15,005 nucleotides of DNA from positions 1 to 15,005 of the forward strand of contig CBDUCN010000105.1 in the NCBI GenBank assembly GCA_965365655.1, written 5' to 3'. The notes under the pieces are model-generated. The model saw nothing but the letters and a program-made list of their open reading frames with translations. It did no database searches and was not told the DNA's origin. A program made the position numbers and the translations under genes. The stretch comes from JBFHNV01 sp965365655. GTDB lineage: Bacteria > Pseudomonadota > Gammaproteobacteria > HK1. Below are positions 1 to 8,267 of this stretch, in pieces (position 1 is the stretch's first letter; the number at the start of each line of letters is the position of its first letter).

Positions 1-143
1 GCTCACGGAACGGAGATCTCGGCGGGCGGGTGAGGCGCGAGTTGACCGCATGCAGGGCGCCGCGGTCAACGCATCGAGCACGGCCGCGCGCTGCGCCGCC
101 GCCACGGGCGCCCCCCGCCGTGCCCGCGTCGCCCCTCCAGCGT
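1..143. other. Gene-free left edge, downstream of the channel gene
   Basis: No convincing gene is visible here. Minus-strand frames break quickly, and the plus-strand frames running into it are antisense shadows of the channel gene. The only structure is a perfect 9-bp inverted repeat, listed separately. Confidence 0.5.
41..70. repeat. Perfect 9-bp inverted repeat (GTTGACCGC / GCGGTCAAC)
   Basis: GTTGACCGC at 41-49 is mirrored by GCGGTCAAC at 62-70 with a 12-nt spacer. It lies about 75 nt past the stop of the channel gene. There is no T-run on either side, so it is not a classical intrinsic terminator. It could be a transcript-end hairpin, or an operator for a gene to the left of the window. 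Confidence 0.6.
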
Positions 144-1889
144 CTACCTCGCCCCGTCGGCGCGCGCCCGCCGCTGGGCGAGCCAGCGCATCACGTGGCC
201 GCGCGGAGCCTCCGTGCCCCGGATCAGGTAGCGCAGCGTGTCCTCGTTGACCAGGTTGGCCTCCAGCAGCGGGAGCGCGTTGTGCCGCGTGCAGAACAGG
301 ATCTCGTCGCCGGGCTGGAGGGCATGGGACAGCGGCGGGAGCACCGTGGTCCCGTCGCCCGCGCGCAGCACCAGCGCCACGCACGCCAGGCGCTCGTCGC
401 GAGCCCGCGGGTCGCGCAGCACGTCGGCGAGCGTGACCGCGACCCCCTCCGTGCGCAGCTGCAGCACGGCCCTCGCGCCGCGTTCGTCGATCCGTGCGGT
501 CCAAAGCCGCGGGTGTGTCCCACCGACCCGGGTGCGCAGCTCGTCGACCAGCGCGTCCAGCACCTCGCTGCGCCCGGACAGCCCTGCGTCCAGCATCGAC
601 GCGAACAGCTCGCGCAGCAACGGTGCGGTGAGCTGGAGCAGGATGCGGCGCGCGCTCGTCAGGCTGGGCTGCATGATCAGATCGGCACGCGCCGCCGAGA
701 ACAGGGCGTGGTTCTCGTACTTGTTCTGGCGCACCACGATGAAGATGTCCGGATTCAGTGCCCGCGCGGTGAGGATGATCGAGAGGTTGTCGTGGTCGTT
801 GTTGGTGCCGACCACCAGGCCCGCCGCCTGCTCGATGCCGGCGGCGGCCAGGGTCGCGGCGGTTGCCCGGCCGGCGACGACGTTGTCACGGGACTCGTCG
901 GTCTGCGCGACGTCGGCCTCGATGATGGCCGTGCGGATGCCCTGGCCGGTCAGCGTCTCGTTCAGGCGCTGCCCCATGCGGCCGAAGCCGCACAGGACCC
1001 AGGTGCCGCTGGGCGGCACGAACTGGGGCTCCAGCGCGGCGCCGGGGGCGCCGATGATCCAGGAGTTGAGCATGTGCACGCGCGGCTCGAGCAGCGACGC
1101 CCCGAGAAAGCGGGCGTAGGTCTGGAAGGGGTCGATCGTGAAGGTGTTGTCGCTGATCGACGCGAGCACCTCGCGATACGACTGCGACGTGGACAGCGAG
1201 ATCGCCGTGACGCCGGGGTTGAGCAGCGCGGTCGTCACCGAGATCTTCTGGTTCACGCGCTCGTCGTCGGTGAGCGCGATGACGGCGCGGCAATTCGGCC
1301 GCGAGAGACCGGCCTCGACCAGGTGCTGGGGGTTGCGCGCATCCGCCGCGAGCCCCGGCATCGGGCGGTGATAGTCGCGCGTCGCCAGGTCCCTGATGCG
1401 GTCTTCGTCCCGGTCCAGCACGACCGCGGTGAGCCCCGAATCGCTGAGCCCGCGCACGAGCAGGGAGCCCGTGTCGCCGTAGCCGCAGACGATCACGAAG
1501 GGCTCCCTGATCGCCGCGACCTGGCGCATGAAGCGCCACTCGGCGAGCGCGTGCTGGAAGCGCGTATTCCTCACCAGCTGGAAGATCGAGCCGATCGCGT
1601 ACAGCCATGCGATGACGCTCGCGTACAGCGACACCACGGCCCACATGCGCTGGGCCTCGCTGAACGGGTGCGGAATCTCCCCGAATCCCGTGGTGGTGGC
1701 CGTGTACGTGAGGAAGTAGAACGCATGGAAGAAGCTCATGCGGGTGGGCTCGCCGTCGACCACGGGCCCGGGAACGAGCACCATGCCCCCCACGGATACC
1801 GCGTACACCGTGATGATCACGATGAACGGCCTGCGCATGTGGCGCAGCACGATGAACGTGACCAGATCGAGCTGCGCGGGCCTGGCCAT
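144..1889 (-). CDS. Potassium-channel protein with two-TM pore and tandem RCK/TrkA-N domains
   Basis: A 581-residue inner-membrane protein. Residues 22-42 and 82-104 are hydrophobic helices flanking a pore loop (53-72) with the filter-like motif TTTGFGE at 65-71, as in K+ channels. Two Rossmann-type RCK/TrkA-N domains follow, with nucleotide-binding motifs GYGDTG (136-141) and GFGRMG (301-306), then a TrkA-C-like tail (about 460-545). By family knowledge, such proteins gate K+ flux in response to a cytoplasmic ligand such as a nucleotide or cation. I chose the ATG at 1889 because the pore domain begins directly after it. The in-frame extension to 2048 is arginine- and proline-rich and runs through a long hairpin (2005-2040), so it looks untranslated. 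The Shine-Dalgarno is weak. It lies 195 bp downstream of the DUF6394-like gene on the same strand, which suggests a linked role. Ion selectivity is inferred from the filter only. Confidence 0.9.
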   Translation of the reverse strand: MARPAQLDLVTFIVLRHMRRPFIVIITVYAVSVGGMVLVPGPVVDGEPTRMSFFHAFYFLTYTATTTGFGEIPHPFSEAQRMWAVVSLYASVIAWLYAIGSIFQLVRNTRFQHALAEWRFMRQVAAIREPFVIVCGYGDTGSLLVRGLSDSGLTAVVLDRDEDRIRDLATRDYHRPMPGLAADARNPQHLVEAGLSRPNCRAVIALTDDERVNQKISVTTALLNPGVTAISLSTSQSYREVLASISDNTFTIDPFQTYARFLGASLLEPRVHMLNSWIIGAPGAALEPQFVPPSGTWVLCGFGRMGQRLNETLTGQGIRTAIIEADVAQTDESRDNVVAGRATAATLAAAGIEQAAGLVVGTNNDHDNLSIILTARALNPDIFIVVRQNKYENHALFSAARADLIMQPSLTSARRILLQLTAPLLRELFASMLDAGLSGRSEVLDALVDELRTRVGGTHPRLWTARIDERGARAVLQLRTEGVAVTLADVLRDPRARDERLACVALVLRAGDGTTVLPPLSHALQPGDEILFCTRHNALPLLEANLVNEDTLRYLIRGTEAPRGHVMRWLAQRRARADGAR

Positions 1890-2004
1890 CGCTAGCGCGC
1901 CGTCCCCGACTTCGGTTCTCTGACCGATCCCCGCGCCGCCCTTTTCTGCCGCAGGCGAGGGAGCGTCGCGGGCGGGGATGGGCATCGAGCGCAGCGCAGG
2001 AAAG

Positions 2005-2040
2005 CGCGCACGGGGACGCTTCTCCGCGTCCCGGTGCGCG
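2005..2040 (-). terminator. Long hairpin between the DUF6394-like and channel genes (terminator or attenuator candidate)
   Basis: Arms 2005-2019 and 2026-2040 pair over 15 positions with one G-G mismatch around a 6-nt loop. On the minus strand the hairpin is followed by only a short run (GCTTTCC), so it is at best a weak intrinsic terminator. It begins 44 nt after the stop of the DUF6394-like gene and ends about 115 nt before the channel start. It could trim or attenuate a shared transcript. Confidence 0.5.
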
Positions 2041-2084
2041 GGTCGCAACGAAGCCGTGATTGCAGCACGGTTCGCGGCACCCGT

Positions 2085-2468
2085 TCAGCGCCTGAGCATC
2101 AGCGTTTCCGCGACGACCATCGTCACGGAGACGATGTTGGCGAGCAGGGCGCCGCCCGACAGCGAGACGATGACCGCCATCGGCGAGCCCTCAAGCGGGA
2201 TCTCGGCGACGTGCGTCACCCACGCCCACGTCACCGCGGCCGCGATGAGCTGAAGGTCGGCAACCAGGCTGGTGGACAGCAGCAGCGCGCCGATCTGGGA
2301 ACGGTCGCCGAGCTTGAGAACCGTCGCGATCAGGTTGACGATGATCGCGAAGAACAGCTCGACGATGCTGTGATGGACCGGGTTGTCGATCTCGCCGATG
2401 AAGAACCCGAAGTTCAGCGTCAGCGCGAGGACGATGAAGAATCCGAAGACGACCTTCTCGAGGTTCAT
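2085..2468 (-). CDS. Small four-helix membrane protein, DUF6394-like
   Basis: A 127-residue integral membrane protein with four hydrophobic segments near residues 5-24, 35-52, 58-84 and 96-122 and no signal peptide. Polar loops carry GEIDNP (25-30), KLGDRSQIG (52-60) and a conserved-looking LVADLQLIAA core (68-77). From memory it resembles DUF6394, a small family of unknown function; I could not search to confirm this. The start is firm: ATG at 2468 has an AAGGAGG ribosome site 5 nt upstream, whereas the frame extension to 2519 has none. The next gene on the strand is the two-TM RCK potassium channel. A role as accessory subunit or membrane sensor of that channel is inference from position. 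No catalytic motif is visible. Confidence 0.85.
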   Translation of the reverse strand: MNLEKVVFGFFIVLALTLNFGFFIGEIDNPVHHSIVELFFAIIVNLIATVLKLGDRSQIGALLLSTSLVADLQLIAAAVTWAWVTHVAEIPLEGSPMAVIVSLSGGALLANIVSVTMVVAETLMLRR

Positions 2469-2473
2469 GTCCG

Positions 2474-2480
2474 CCTCCTT
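2474..2480 (-). promoter_or_regulatory. Strong ribosome binding site (AAGGAGG) that fixes the DUF6394-like start
   Basis: Minus-strand AAGGAGG, 5 nt before the ATG at 2468. It is a near-perfect Shine-Dalgarno and is much stronger than those of most genes in this window, implying high translation of the small membrane protein. Confidence 0.8.
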
Positions 2481-2543
2481 CCCCCTGGCACCGATGCGCG
2501 CGCCGCTCGGCGGGAGCAAGCATGACAGACTCCGCGAGGATTC

Positions 2544-2558
2544 TCACCGGTGCGGTGA
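2544..2558. repeat. Short inverted repeat TCACCG-N3-CGGTGA
   Basis: A perfect 6-bp inverted repeat with a 3-nt spacer, about 75-90 nt upstream of the DUF6394-like start in the gap after pilU. It could be an operator or chance in G+C-rich DNA. No clear -35/-10 pair is visible around it. Confidence 0.3.
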
Positions 2559-2603
2559 CGGCCCCCCGCGTGCCCGCGCCCCGCGGCGCGCATGCGCCGG
2601 CAG

Positions 2604-3767
<1,164 letters not shown>

Positions 3768-3793
3768 GTGTCCGCCCCACTGCGTATCCGGCA

Positions 3794-3811
3794 CCAGGAT
3801 CGGAGTCCTGG
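3794..3811 (-). repeat. Hairpin in the pilU 5' leader (CCAGGA / TCCTGG)
   Basis: A perfect 6-bp inverted repeat with a 6-nt loop, extended by a further GGC/GCC pair (3790-3792 with 3813-3815) after one mismatch. It lies 27-44 nt upstream of the pilU start, so it would be in the leader of any transcript starting near the FNR-like site. A structural or regulatory role is speculative. Confidence 0.4.
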
Positions 3812-3862
3812 CGCCGCGGCGCAACCGGCGCGCCGGCGTGCAGGCGCCCGGCCGGCGCCGTG

Positions 3863-3878
3863 CTTGATCCGGATCAAG
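3863..3878. promoter_or_regulatory. Perfect FNR/Anr-type palindrome upstream of pilU
   Basis: CTTGATCCGGATCAAG is a perfect 16-bp palindrome containing TTGAT-N4-ATCAA (3864-3877), the exact consensus of the FNR/Anr/Dnr family of oxygen- or NO-sensing regulators. Its centre is about 104 nt upstream of the pilU start and it lies 12 nt past the stop of the ATP-grasp gene, in a gap where pilU is the only gene it could serve. At the usual class II spacing the -10 region reads TGCACG, a poor match, so the promoter itself is not clear. A hairpin function at the end of the upstream transcript is the alternative, but no T-run follows. Confidence 0.65.
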
Positions 3879-3889
3879 AGCGGGCCGCG

Positions 3890-4927
3890 TCAGCCCTGCG
3901 CGTACGGGCCCGCGCCGCGCGCGATGCCCAGACCCAGGATCTTCTGGATGAAGTGCTCGTAGTCGAGGCCCGCGGCGGCCGCCGCCGACGCGAGCTCCTC
4001 GTCCCGGGAGATGTCCGCGTTGGGGTTCGCCTCGAGCAGGAACAGCCGGCCATCGCTCTCGCGCAGGCGGAAGTCCAGGCGGGCGTAGCCGGACAGCTCC
4101 AGCGCGCGGTAGACGCGTTTCGACACCTGCTGGATGTGGCGCACCACGTCCGGCTGCAGTCCGGTCGCGCGGTCGGCCATGATCTTGTGGCGATCCTGGT
4201 AGTCCAGGTCCCACTTCGCGCGGTAGGTCGCGATCGCGTAGCCGTGCTCGCGCAGCCCGTCGAGGTTGAGCTCCCAGATCGGCAGCACCTGCAGGCGCTG
4301 GTTGCCGAGCACGCCGGCGTAGAGCTCGCGCCCCTCAACGTACTCCTCGACCAGCGCCGCGGTCTTCACCCGCTCGTGAACGAAGGTGATGCGCTCGGCG
4401 AGCGCGTCGCCTTCGTGCACGATGGAGGCCTGCGACAGTCCCGCCGAGGCCTCCTCGGTCGCGGATTTCACGATCAGCGGAAAGCGCAGGCGATTGAGCG
4501 CGCGCAGCTTCCGCCCGCGCGGCACCACGGCGAAGCGCGGGGTGTCGATGCGGTGGTAGTGCAGGATCTTCTTCGTGAGCACCTTGTCGCGGGCGAGCAC
4601 CAGTCCGCGCGGATTGTTGCCGGTGTACTTGACCCCCATCAGCTCCAGGTAGCCGACGACGTTGTGGTCGAACACCGGTCGGCCCTTGAACTCCTCGAGC
4701 AGGTTGAACACCACGTGCGGCTTCGTCTCGCGCACCGCCTTGCGCAGCGTCGCGAGCTCGTCGTACACGCCGAGCTTCGTGACGTGGTGGCCCAGCTCCG
4801 CGAGCGCGGTGCACACGTCGTACTCGCACTTGAAGTCCGCGACCTCCTTTTCGGTCATGCCGCTGATGTCGTCGGGCGGCACCAGCAGCTCGTGCATCAG
4901 CACCAGGACGCGGCGCGCGCGGCTCAC
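3890..4927 (-). CDS. ATP-grasp ligase, D-alanine--D-alanine ligase-like
   Basis: A 345-residue cytoplasmic enzyme of the carboxylate-amine ligase (ATP-grasp) class, which joins a carboxylate to an amine via an acyl-phosphate. Visible features: the N-terminal strand RVLVLMHE (6-13), a Ddl-like RDKVLTKK (113-120), nucleotide-binding Lys154 in LIVKSATEEASAG, a VEEYVEGREL hinge (193-202), and metal ligands in GYARLDFRL (Asp285) and LLEANPNAD (Glu299, Asn301). It is too divergent to call the peptidoglycan Ddl, and no mur/fts genes are nearby. I chose GTG 4927 because it overlaps the peptidase stop as GTGA and has a GGA 9 nt upstream; ATG at 4939 is the alternative. The overlap indicates translational coupling with the metallopeptidase, hence a shared pathway. 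The substrate is unknown. Confidence 0.88.
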   Translation of the reverse strand: MSRARRVLVLMHELLVPPDDISGMTEKEVADFKCEYDVCTALAELGHHVTKLGVYDELATLRKAVRETKPHVVFNLLEEFKGRPVFDHNVVGYLELMGVKYTGNNPRGLVLARDKVLTKKILHYHRIDTPRFAVVPRGRKLRALNRLRFPLIVKSATEEASAGLSQASIVHEGDALAERITFVHERVKTAALVEEYVEGRELYAGVLGNQRLQVLPIWELNLDGLREHGYAIATYRAKWDLDYQDRHKIMADRATGLQPDVVRHIQQVSKRVYRALELSGYARLDFRLRESDGRLFLLEANPNADISRDEELASAAAAAGLDYEHFIQKILGLGIARGAGPYAQG

Positions 4928-5961
4928 AGCGCGTGCCATCCGGGGCCGTGGTAGACCGTGCGCGCGGTCTGCACCGTGAGGTACACGGCGAAATCCAGCT
5001 TCAGCTGCGCCTCCGGCTTCGCCGCGCGGAGATCGAGCTCGCGCGCGCGGTTGATCATGCCCTTGAGCACCTGGTCCACCGTGAACTGGTACTCGCCGCT
5101 CCACGCGCACACCGTCTCGCGCAGCTCGCGGCGGTGGCGGCGGATGAACGCGGCGGCCGTGGGGTGCGTGCGATTCTCGTCCTCGGCGCCGAACACGCGG
5201 CGGAGATCGCGGTCGAAGGCATCGGAGTAGCCGCCCGCGTAGCGCTCCCGCTTCTCCGCGTAGTACTCGCGAAGCGTCTTGTCGAGGCGTTCCACCGCGT
5301 GAGCGCGGCGCCGCGAGCGCACCGGTGGCGTCTCGTCGCGCAGCTCGCGCATCAGCTCCTCCACCGTCTCCAGCTTCGCCAGCGCGCGCGGCCACGACGC
5401 GTAGCGCCGGCGCCAGCCCGAGCGCGGGCGCAGCCACACCGCGAAGGTCTCCGCGAAGTCCTCGTCCGGGTGGCTCTGCGCGTACCACGCGTCCAGGTGC
5501 TGCACGAAGCGCTTGCTCGCCGGGTCCGGCCGGTAGTACTCGGGGTACGGATCGGACGAGCGGCCGAAGGCGCGCTGCCAGCGGCGCTTGCGCTCGATGC
5601 GGTACGCGTGCTGCACGGCGTGGCCGGCCTCGTGGCGCAGCAGCTTCATGCACGCCTCGCGCCCGGCGCCCTCGGCCTCAAGCATCATGTGCCGCTCCAG
5701 GCGCAGCAGGCGCGGGTGCGCGAGGTAGAACGGCACCGCGATGCCCGGCACGCCGGTGGGCGAGAACCATTCCTCGGACAGCCACACGTGCGGGCGCACG
5801 CGCAGCCCCTTGCCGTCCAGCTCCGCGTGCAGGCGCGCGACGCAGGGCTCCAGCCACGTGCCTTCCAGCGTCAGGCCCAGGTCCTTCAGACGGACGTCGA
5901 GCAGGCGCTCGGTGGGCCACTCGGCCCAGCCGTTCGCGCCGCGTGCGCCGCGCGCCGGCAT
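4924..5961 (-). CDS. Putative zinc metallopeptidase (HEAGH type, Peptidase_Mx-like)
   Basis: A 345-residue protein with the zincin motif HEAGH at 110-114 (His110, Glu111, His114) inside a helix, LLRHEAGHAVQHAYRI. It is followed by DPYPEYY (137-143), DAWYAQSHPDEDFAETF (157-173) and AVW. Acidic residues in DEDFAE (166-171) probably supply the third zinc ligand. This order resembles the 'putative zinc-binding metallopeptidase' family I know as Peptidase_Mx; that assignment is from memory. No signal peptide or membrane segment is seen, so it is probably cytoplasmic. The C-terminal half (about 205-345) is basic, helical-looking and of unknown role. ATG 5961 has AGGA 7 nt upstream. Its TGA overlaps the start of the ATP-grasp gene, so the two are made together. 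The pairing suggests a peptide or amide that is both joined and trimmed. Confidence 0.85.
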   Translation of the reverse strand: MPARGARGANGWAEWPTERLLDVRLKDLGLTLEGTWLEPCVARLHAELDGKGLRVRPHVWLSEEWFSPTGVPGIAVPFYLAHPRLLRLERHMMLEAEGAGREACMKLLRHEAGHAVQHAYRIERKRRWQRAFGRSSDPYPEYYRPDPASKRFVQHLDAWYAQSHPDEDFAETFAVWLRPRSGWRRRYASWPRALAKLETVEELMRELRDETPPVRSRRRAHAVERLDKTLREYYAEKRERYAGGYSDAFDRDLRRVFGAEDENRTHPTAAAFIRRHRRELRETVCAWSGEYQFTVDQVLKGMINRARELDLRAAKPEAQLKLDFAVYLTVQTARTVYHGPGWHAL

Positions 5962-5962
5962 C

Positions 5963-5987
5963 AGCGATCCTGTCGCGCTAGCGATCC
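5963..5987. repeat. Short direct repeat AGCGATCC ahead of the metallopeptidase gene
   Basis: AGCGATCC occurs at 5963-5970 and 5980-5987, 17 nt apart, directly upstream of the metallopeptidase start and covering its ribosome-binding region. It may be a regulator site or chance. The remainder of the gap before the amidase stop holds nothing else I can name. Confidence 0.3.
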
Positions 5988-6044
5988 GATCATGGCGGGG
6001 AAGCTACCACGCGCGGCAGCCGGCCTCACCCTCTCGCTCCCGCG

Positions 6045-7385
6045 TCAGGCGCCCGCGAGCCGCTCGTCCAGCCAGCGCGCGGTGCGCAGCAGGCGCCCCT
6101 CGTCACCGCGCCGCCCGACCAGCTGCACGCCCATCGGCAGGCCGTCCACGACGAGCCGCGGCAGGCTCACGCAGGGCACCCCGAGGTAGGTCCACAGGCC
6201 GTTGAAGATCGGTGAGCCGGTGGACTCGAATCCCTCGGGCGCGGGACCGGCCGAGGCCGGGCAGATCACCGCGTCCACGCGCCCGAGCAGCGCCTCCAGC
6301 GACGCATTGATGGTCTCGCGGGCGTCGAGCGCGTCGAGGTAGGCGCTCGCGGGGATGTCGCGGGCGGACTCGAGGCGCGCGCGCAGCGGCGCGCTCACGA
6401 GCTCCGGCGTGCGCTCCAGGAACGCTCCGTAGTAGTGCAGGTCCTCGCAGCCCATCACCGTGGCGTGCAGCTCGATGATGCGGTCGAACGGCGCCGGCAG
6501 ATCCTCCTCGGCGCACAGCTCGCCGAGCCCCGCGGCGAGATCCTCCAGCGCGCTGCGCGCGGCCGGCGTCGCGTGCTCCCAGGCCGGTGTGCGCACGAAT
6601 GCGAAGCGCGGCGTCGCCGGCGGCTCCTCGCCGAGCAGCGCGAGCAGGCTCGCGCGGCTGCGCGGGTAGCTCACCGGGTCCGACGGGTCGCGCGCCGACA
6701 GGCTGTCGGTGATGAGCCCGAGGTCCTCGACGCTGCGCCCGTACACGCCCACCGTGTCCAGGCTGTGGGACTGCAGCAGCACGCCGCTGCGCGAGATCAG
6801 CCCGAGGGTGGGCTTCAGCGCGTGGATGCCGCAGAACGACGCCGGGCGGATCACCGAGCCGCCGGTCTGCGTGCCCAGTGCGAGCGGCACGTGGAAGTCC
6901 GCCACCGCGGCCGCGGAGCCCGACGAGGATCCCCCCGGCGTGTGCCCGAGGTCGTGGGGGTTGCGGGTCTTGCCGGGAAAGGTGTTGGCGAGCTCGGTGG
7001 TGACGGTCTTGCCGAGGATGATCGCGCCGGCATCGCGAAGCGCCGCGACGCACGCCGCGTCGCGGTTGCTGCGCCGGCCGCGGAACATCGGCGAGCCGTG
7101 CTCGGTGGGCATGTCCGCGGTATCGATGATGTCCTTGATGCCCACCGGCACGCCGTGCAGCGGCCCGCCGCCGCGCCCGGCGGCCAGCGCCGCGTCGGCG
7201 TCGCGCGCCTGCGCCAGCGCGTGCTCCGGATCCAGGTGCTGCCACGCCCGGACGTCGGGCTCGCGCGCCGCGATGCGGTCCAGGCAGGCCTGCACCAGCT
7301 CGACGGCGCTCAGCTCACGGGCCGCGATGCGCGCGGCAACCTCCCGCGCGCCCATCTCGTTGATCAAGGGGTCAGATCTTGACAT
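6045..7385 (-). CDS. Amidase-signature family hydrolase (GatA-like amidase)
   Basis: A 446-residue amidase that hydrolyses a carboxamide or related amide through a Ser-cisSer-Lys triad. All parts are visible: Lys84 in GVPVGIKDIID, the glycine-serine loop GGSSSGSAAAV (151-161) supplying the cis-Ser (Ser153/154), and the nucleophile Ser177 in GTQTGGSVIRPA. The length is normal for a stand-alone amidase. It is not obviously GatA: no gatB or gatC is adjacent, and the C-terminal half differs from what I expect of the tRNA amidotransferase subunit. ATG 7385 has GGAGA about 10 nt upstream, and the gene begins 20 nt after the LOG gene stop, so they are probably one operon. It also sits upstream of the peptidase/ATP-grasp pair, 83 bp apart. 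The substrate is unknown. Confidence 0.92.
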   Translation of the reverse strand: MSRSDPLINEMGAREVAARIAARELSAVELVQACLDRIAAREPDVRAWQHLDPEHALAQARDADAALAAGRGGGPLHGVPVGIKDIIDTADMPTEHGSPMFRGRRSNRDAACVAALRDAGAIILGKTVTTELANTFPGKTRNPHDLGHTPGGSSSGSAAAVADFHVPLALGTQTGGSVIRPASFCGIHALKPTLGLISRSGVLLQSHSLDTVGVYGRSVEDLGLITDSLSARDPSDPVSYPRSRASLLALLGEEPPATPRFAFVRTPAWEHATPAARSALEDLAAGLGELCAEEDLPAPFDRIIELHATVMGCEDLHYYGAFLERTPELVSAPLRARLESARDIPASAYLDALDARETINASLEALLGRVDAVICPASAGPAPEGFESTGSPIFNGLWTYLGVPCVSLPRLVVDGLPMGVQLVGRRGDEGRLLRTARWLDERLAGA

Positions 7386-7405
7386 GTGACACTGTCTCCG
7401 CGGCT

Positions 7406-8221
7406 TCAGAGGGTCGGGCCGGGTTTTGAGAGGGCGGTCTGCAGCAGGCCGGCGGTGACGAACTCGAAGGCCTCGTCGGTGGAGTCGGTGACGCGGAACA
7501 GCGCGAGATCGTCGTCGTTGATGGTGCCGTAGCGCGCGAGCGCCTCGAGGTTCAGCACCTCGTTCCAGAACGCCTTGCCGAACAGCACGATGGGCGGGCG
7601 GCGCTTCATCTTCAGCGTCTGGATCAGGGTGAACAGCTCGAACAGCTCGTCCATGGTGCCGAAGCCGCCGGGCATCACCACCACGGCCTTCGCCATGTAG
7701 GTGAACCAGAACTTGCGCATGAAGAAGTAGTGGAACTCGAGCGACAGCTCCGGCGTCACGTAGTGGTTCTGGAACTCCTCCACCGGGATGGAGATCGACA
7801 GCCCCACGTTCACGGCGCCCGCATCGTGGGCGCCGCGGTTCGCGGCCTCCATGATCCCGGGCCCGCCGCCCGTGCATACCACGAAGCGCCGGCCCTCCTC
7901 CTCGAGCGCGTTCGACCACTCGCTGAAGCGCCGCGCGAGCTCGCGCGTCGCGTCGTAGTAGCGCGACATCTCCACCCACTGACGCGCCCGCGCGACGTCG
8001 CCGCCGTCGGCCTCCGCGCGGGCCAGCTCGGCCTCGGCCGTCTCGCGGTCGCGGATGCGCGCGGAGCCGAAGAACACGATCGTGTCCTCGACGTCGTTGC
8101 GCGCGAAGCGCGATTCGGGCTCCAGGTACTCCGCGAGGATGCGCAGCGGGCGCGCCGATCGCCCGTCGAGGAACTCGAGGTCGTGGTAGGCCTTGCGCAT
8201 CGAATGGCGATCGGTGGTCAT
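7406..8221 (-). CDS. LOG-family protein (nucleoside-monophosphate nucleosidase type, TIGR00730-like)
   Basis: A 271-residue protein of the LOG / 'lysine decarboxylase-like' family, whose characterised members cleave the base from nucleoside 5'-monophosphates, sometimes releasing cytokinins. The two Rossmann-type signature motifs are intact: TGGGPGIMEAANRGA (117-131) and the diagnostic PGGFGTMDE (184-192). An N-terminal extension of about 45 residues precedes the first strand VFFGSAR (49-55), which is typical of the longer bacterial type. ATG 8221 is preceded by AGGAG about 13 nt away, a long spacing; Met8 (8200) is a possible alternative with no ribosome site. It lies between a thioesterase and an amidase in a packed run. 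I would not call it a decarboxylase despite the older family name. Confidence 0.9.
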   Translation of the reverse strand: MTTDRHSMRKAYHDLEFLDGRSARPLRILAEYLEPESRFARNDVEDTIVFFGSARIRDRETAEAELARAEADGGDVARARQWVEMSRYYDATRELARRFSEWSNALEEEGRRFVVCTGGGPGIMEAANRGAHDAGAVNVGLSISIPVEEFQNHYVTPELSLEFHYFFMRKFWFTYMAKAVVVMPGGFGTMDELFELFTLIQTLKMKRRPPIVLFGKAFWNEVLNLEALARYGTINDDDLALFRVTDSTDEAFEFVTAGLLQTALSKPGPTL

Positions 8222-8267
8222 CGGCGGGGGAAGGCTCCTGAAGGGCGCGCGCTGGGCGCGCTGCGTG

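Noticed and set aside
30..1895. 621-codon open frame on the plus strand
   Set aside because: It is the antisense shadow of the channel gene. Its translation is Arg/Gln/His/Val-rich low-complexity sequence with no domain, whereas the minus strand shows clear pore and RCK motifs.
1890..2048. N-terminal extension of the channel protein to 2048
   Set aside because: It is Arg/Pro-rich, crosses a long hairpin and has no ribosome site; the pore domain starts right after ATG 1889.
3768..4214. N-terminal extension of pilU back to 4214
   Set aside because: It lies inside the ATP-grasp gene in another frame, is low-complexity Arg/Gly/Pro sequence, and the PilU family N-terminus begins at 3767.
3890..4927. 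Calling the ATP-grasp protein the peptidoglycan enzyme Ddl
   Set aside because: It has the fold motifs only; there are no mur or fts neighbours, it is coupled to a metallopeptidase, and its sequence is divergent.
3860..6189. Overlapping long plus-strand frames (3860-4954 and 4933-6189)
   Set aside because: They mirror the ATP-grasp and metallopeptidase genes and arise from high G+C at codon third positions. They have no recognisable motif and no ribosome site.
7406..8221. Lysine decarboxylase function for the LOG-family protein
   Set aside because: The PGGFGTMDE motif defines the LOG nucleosidase family; the decarboxylase name is a legacy label.
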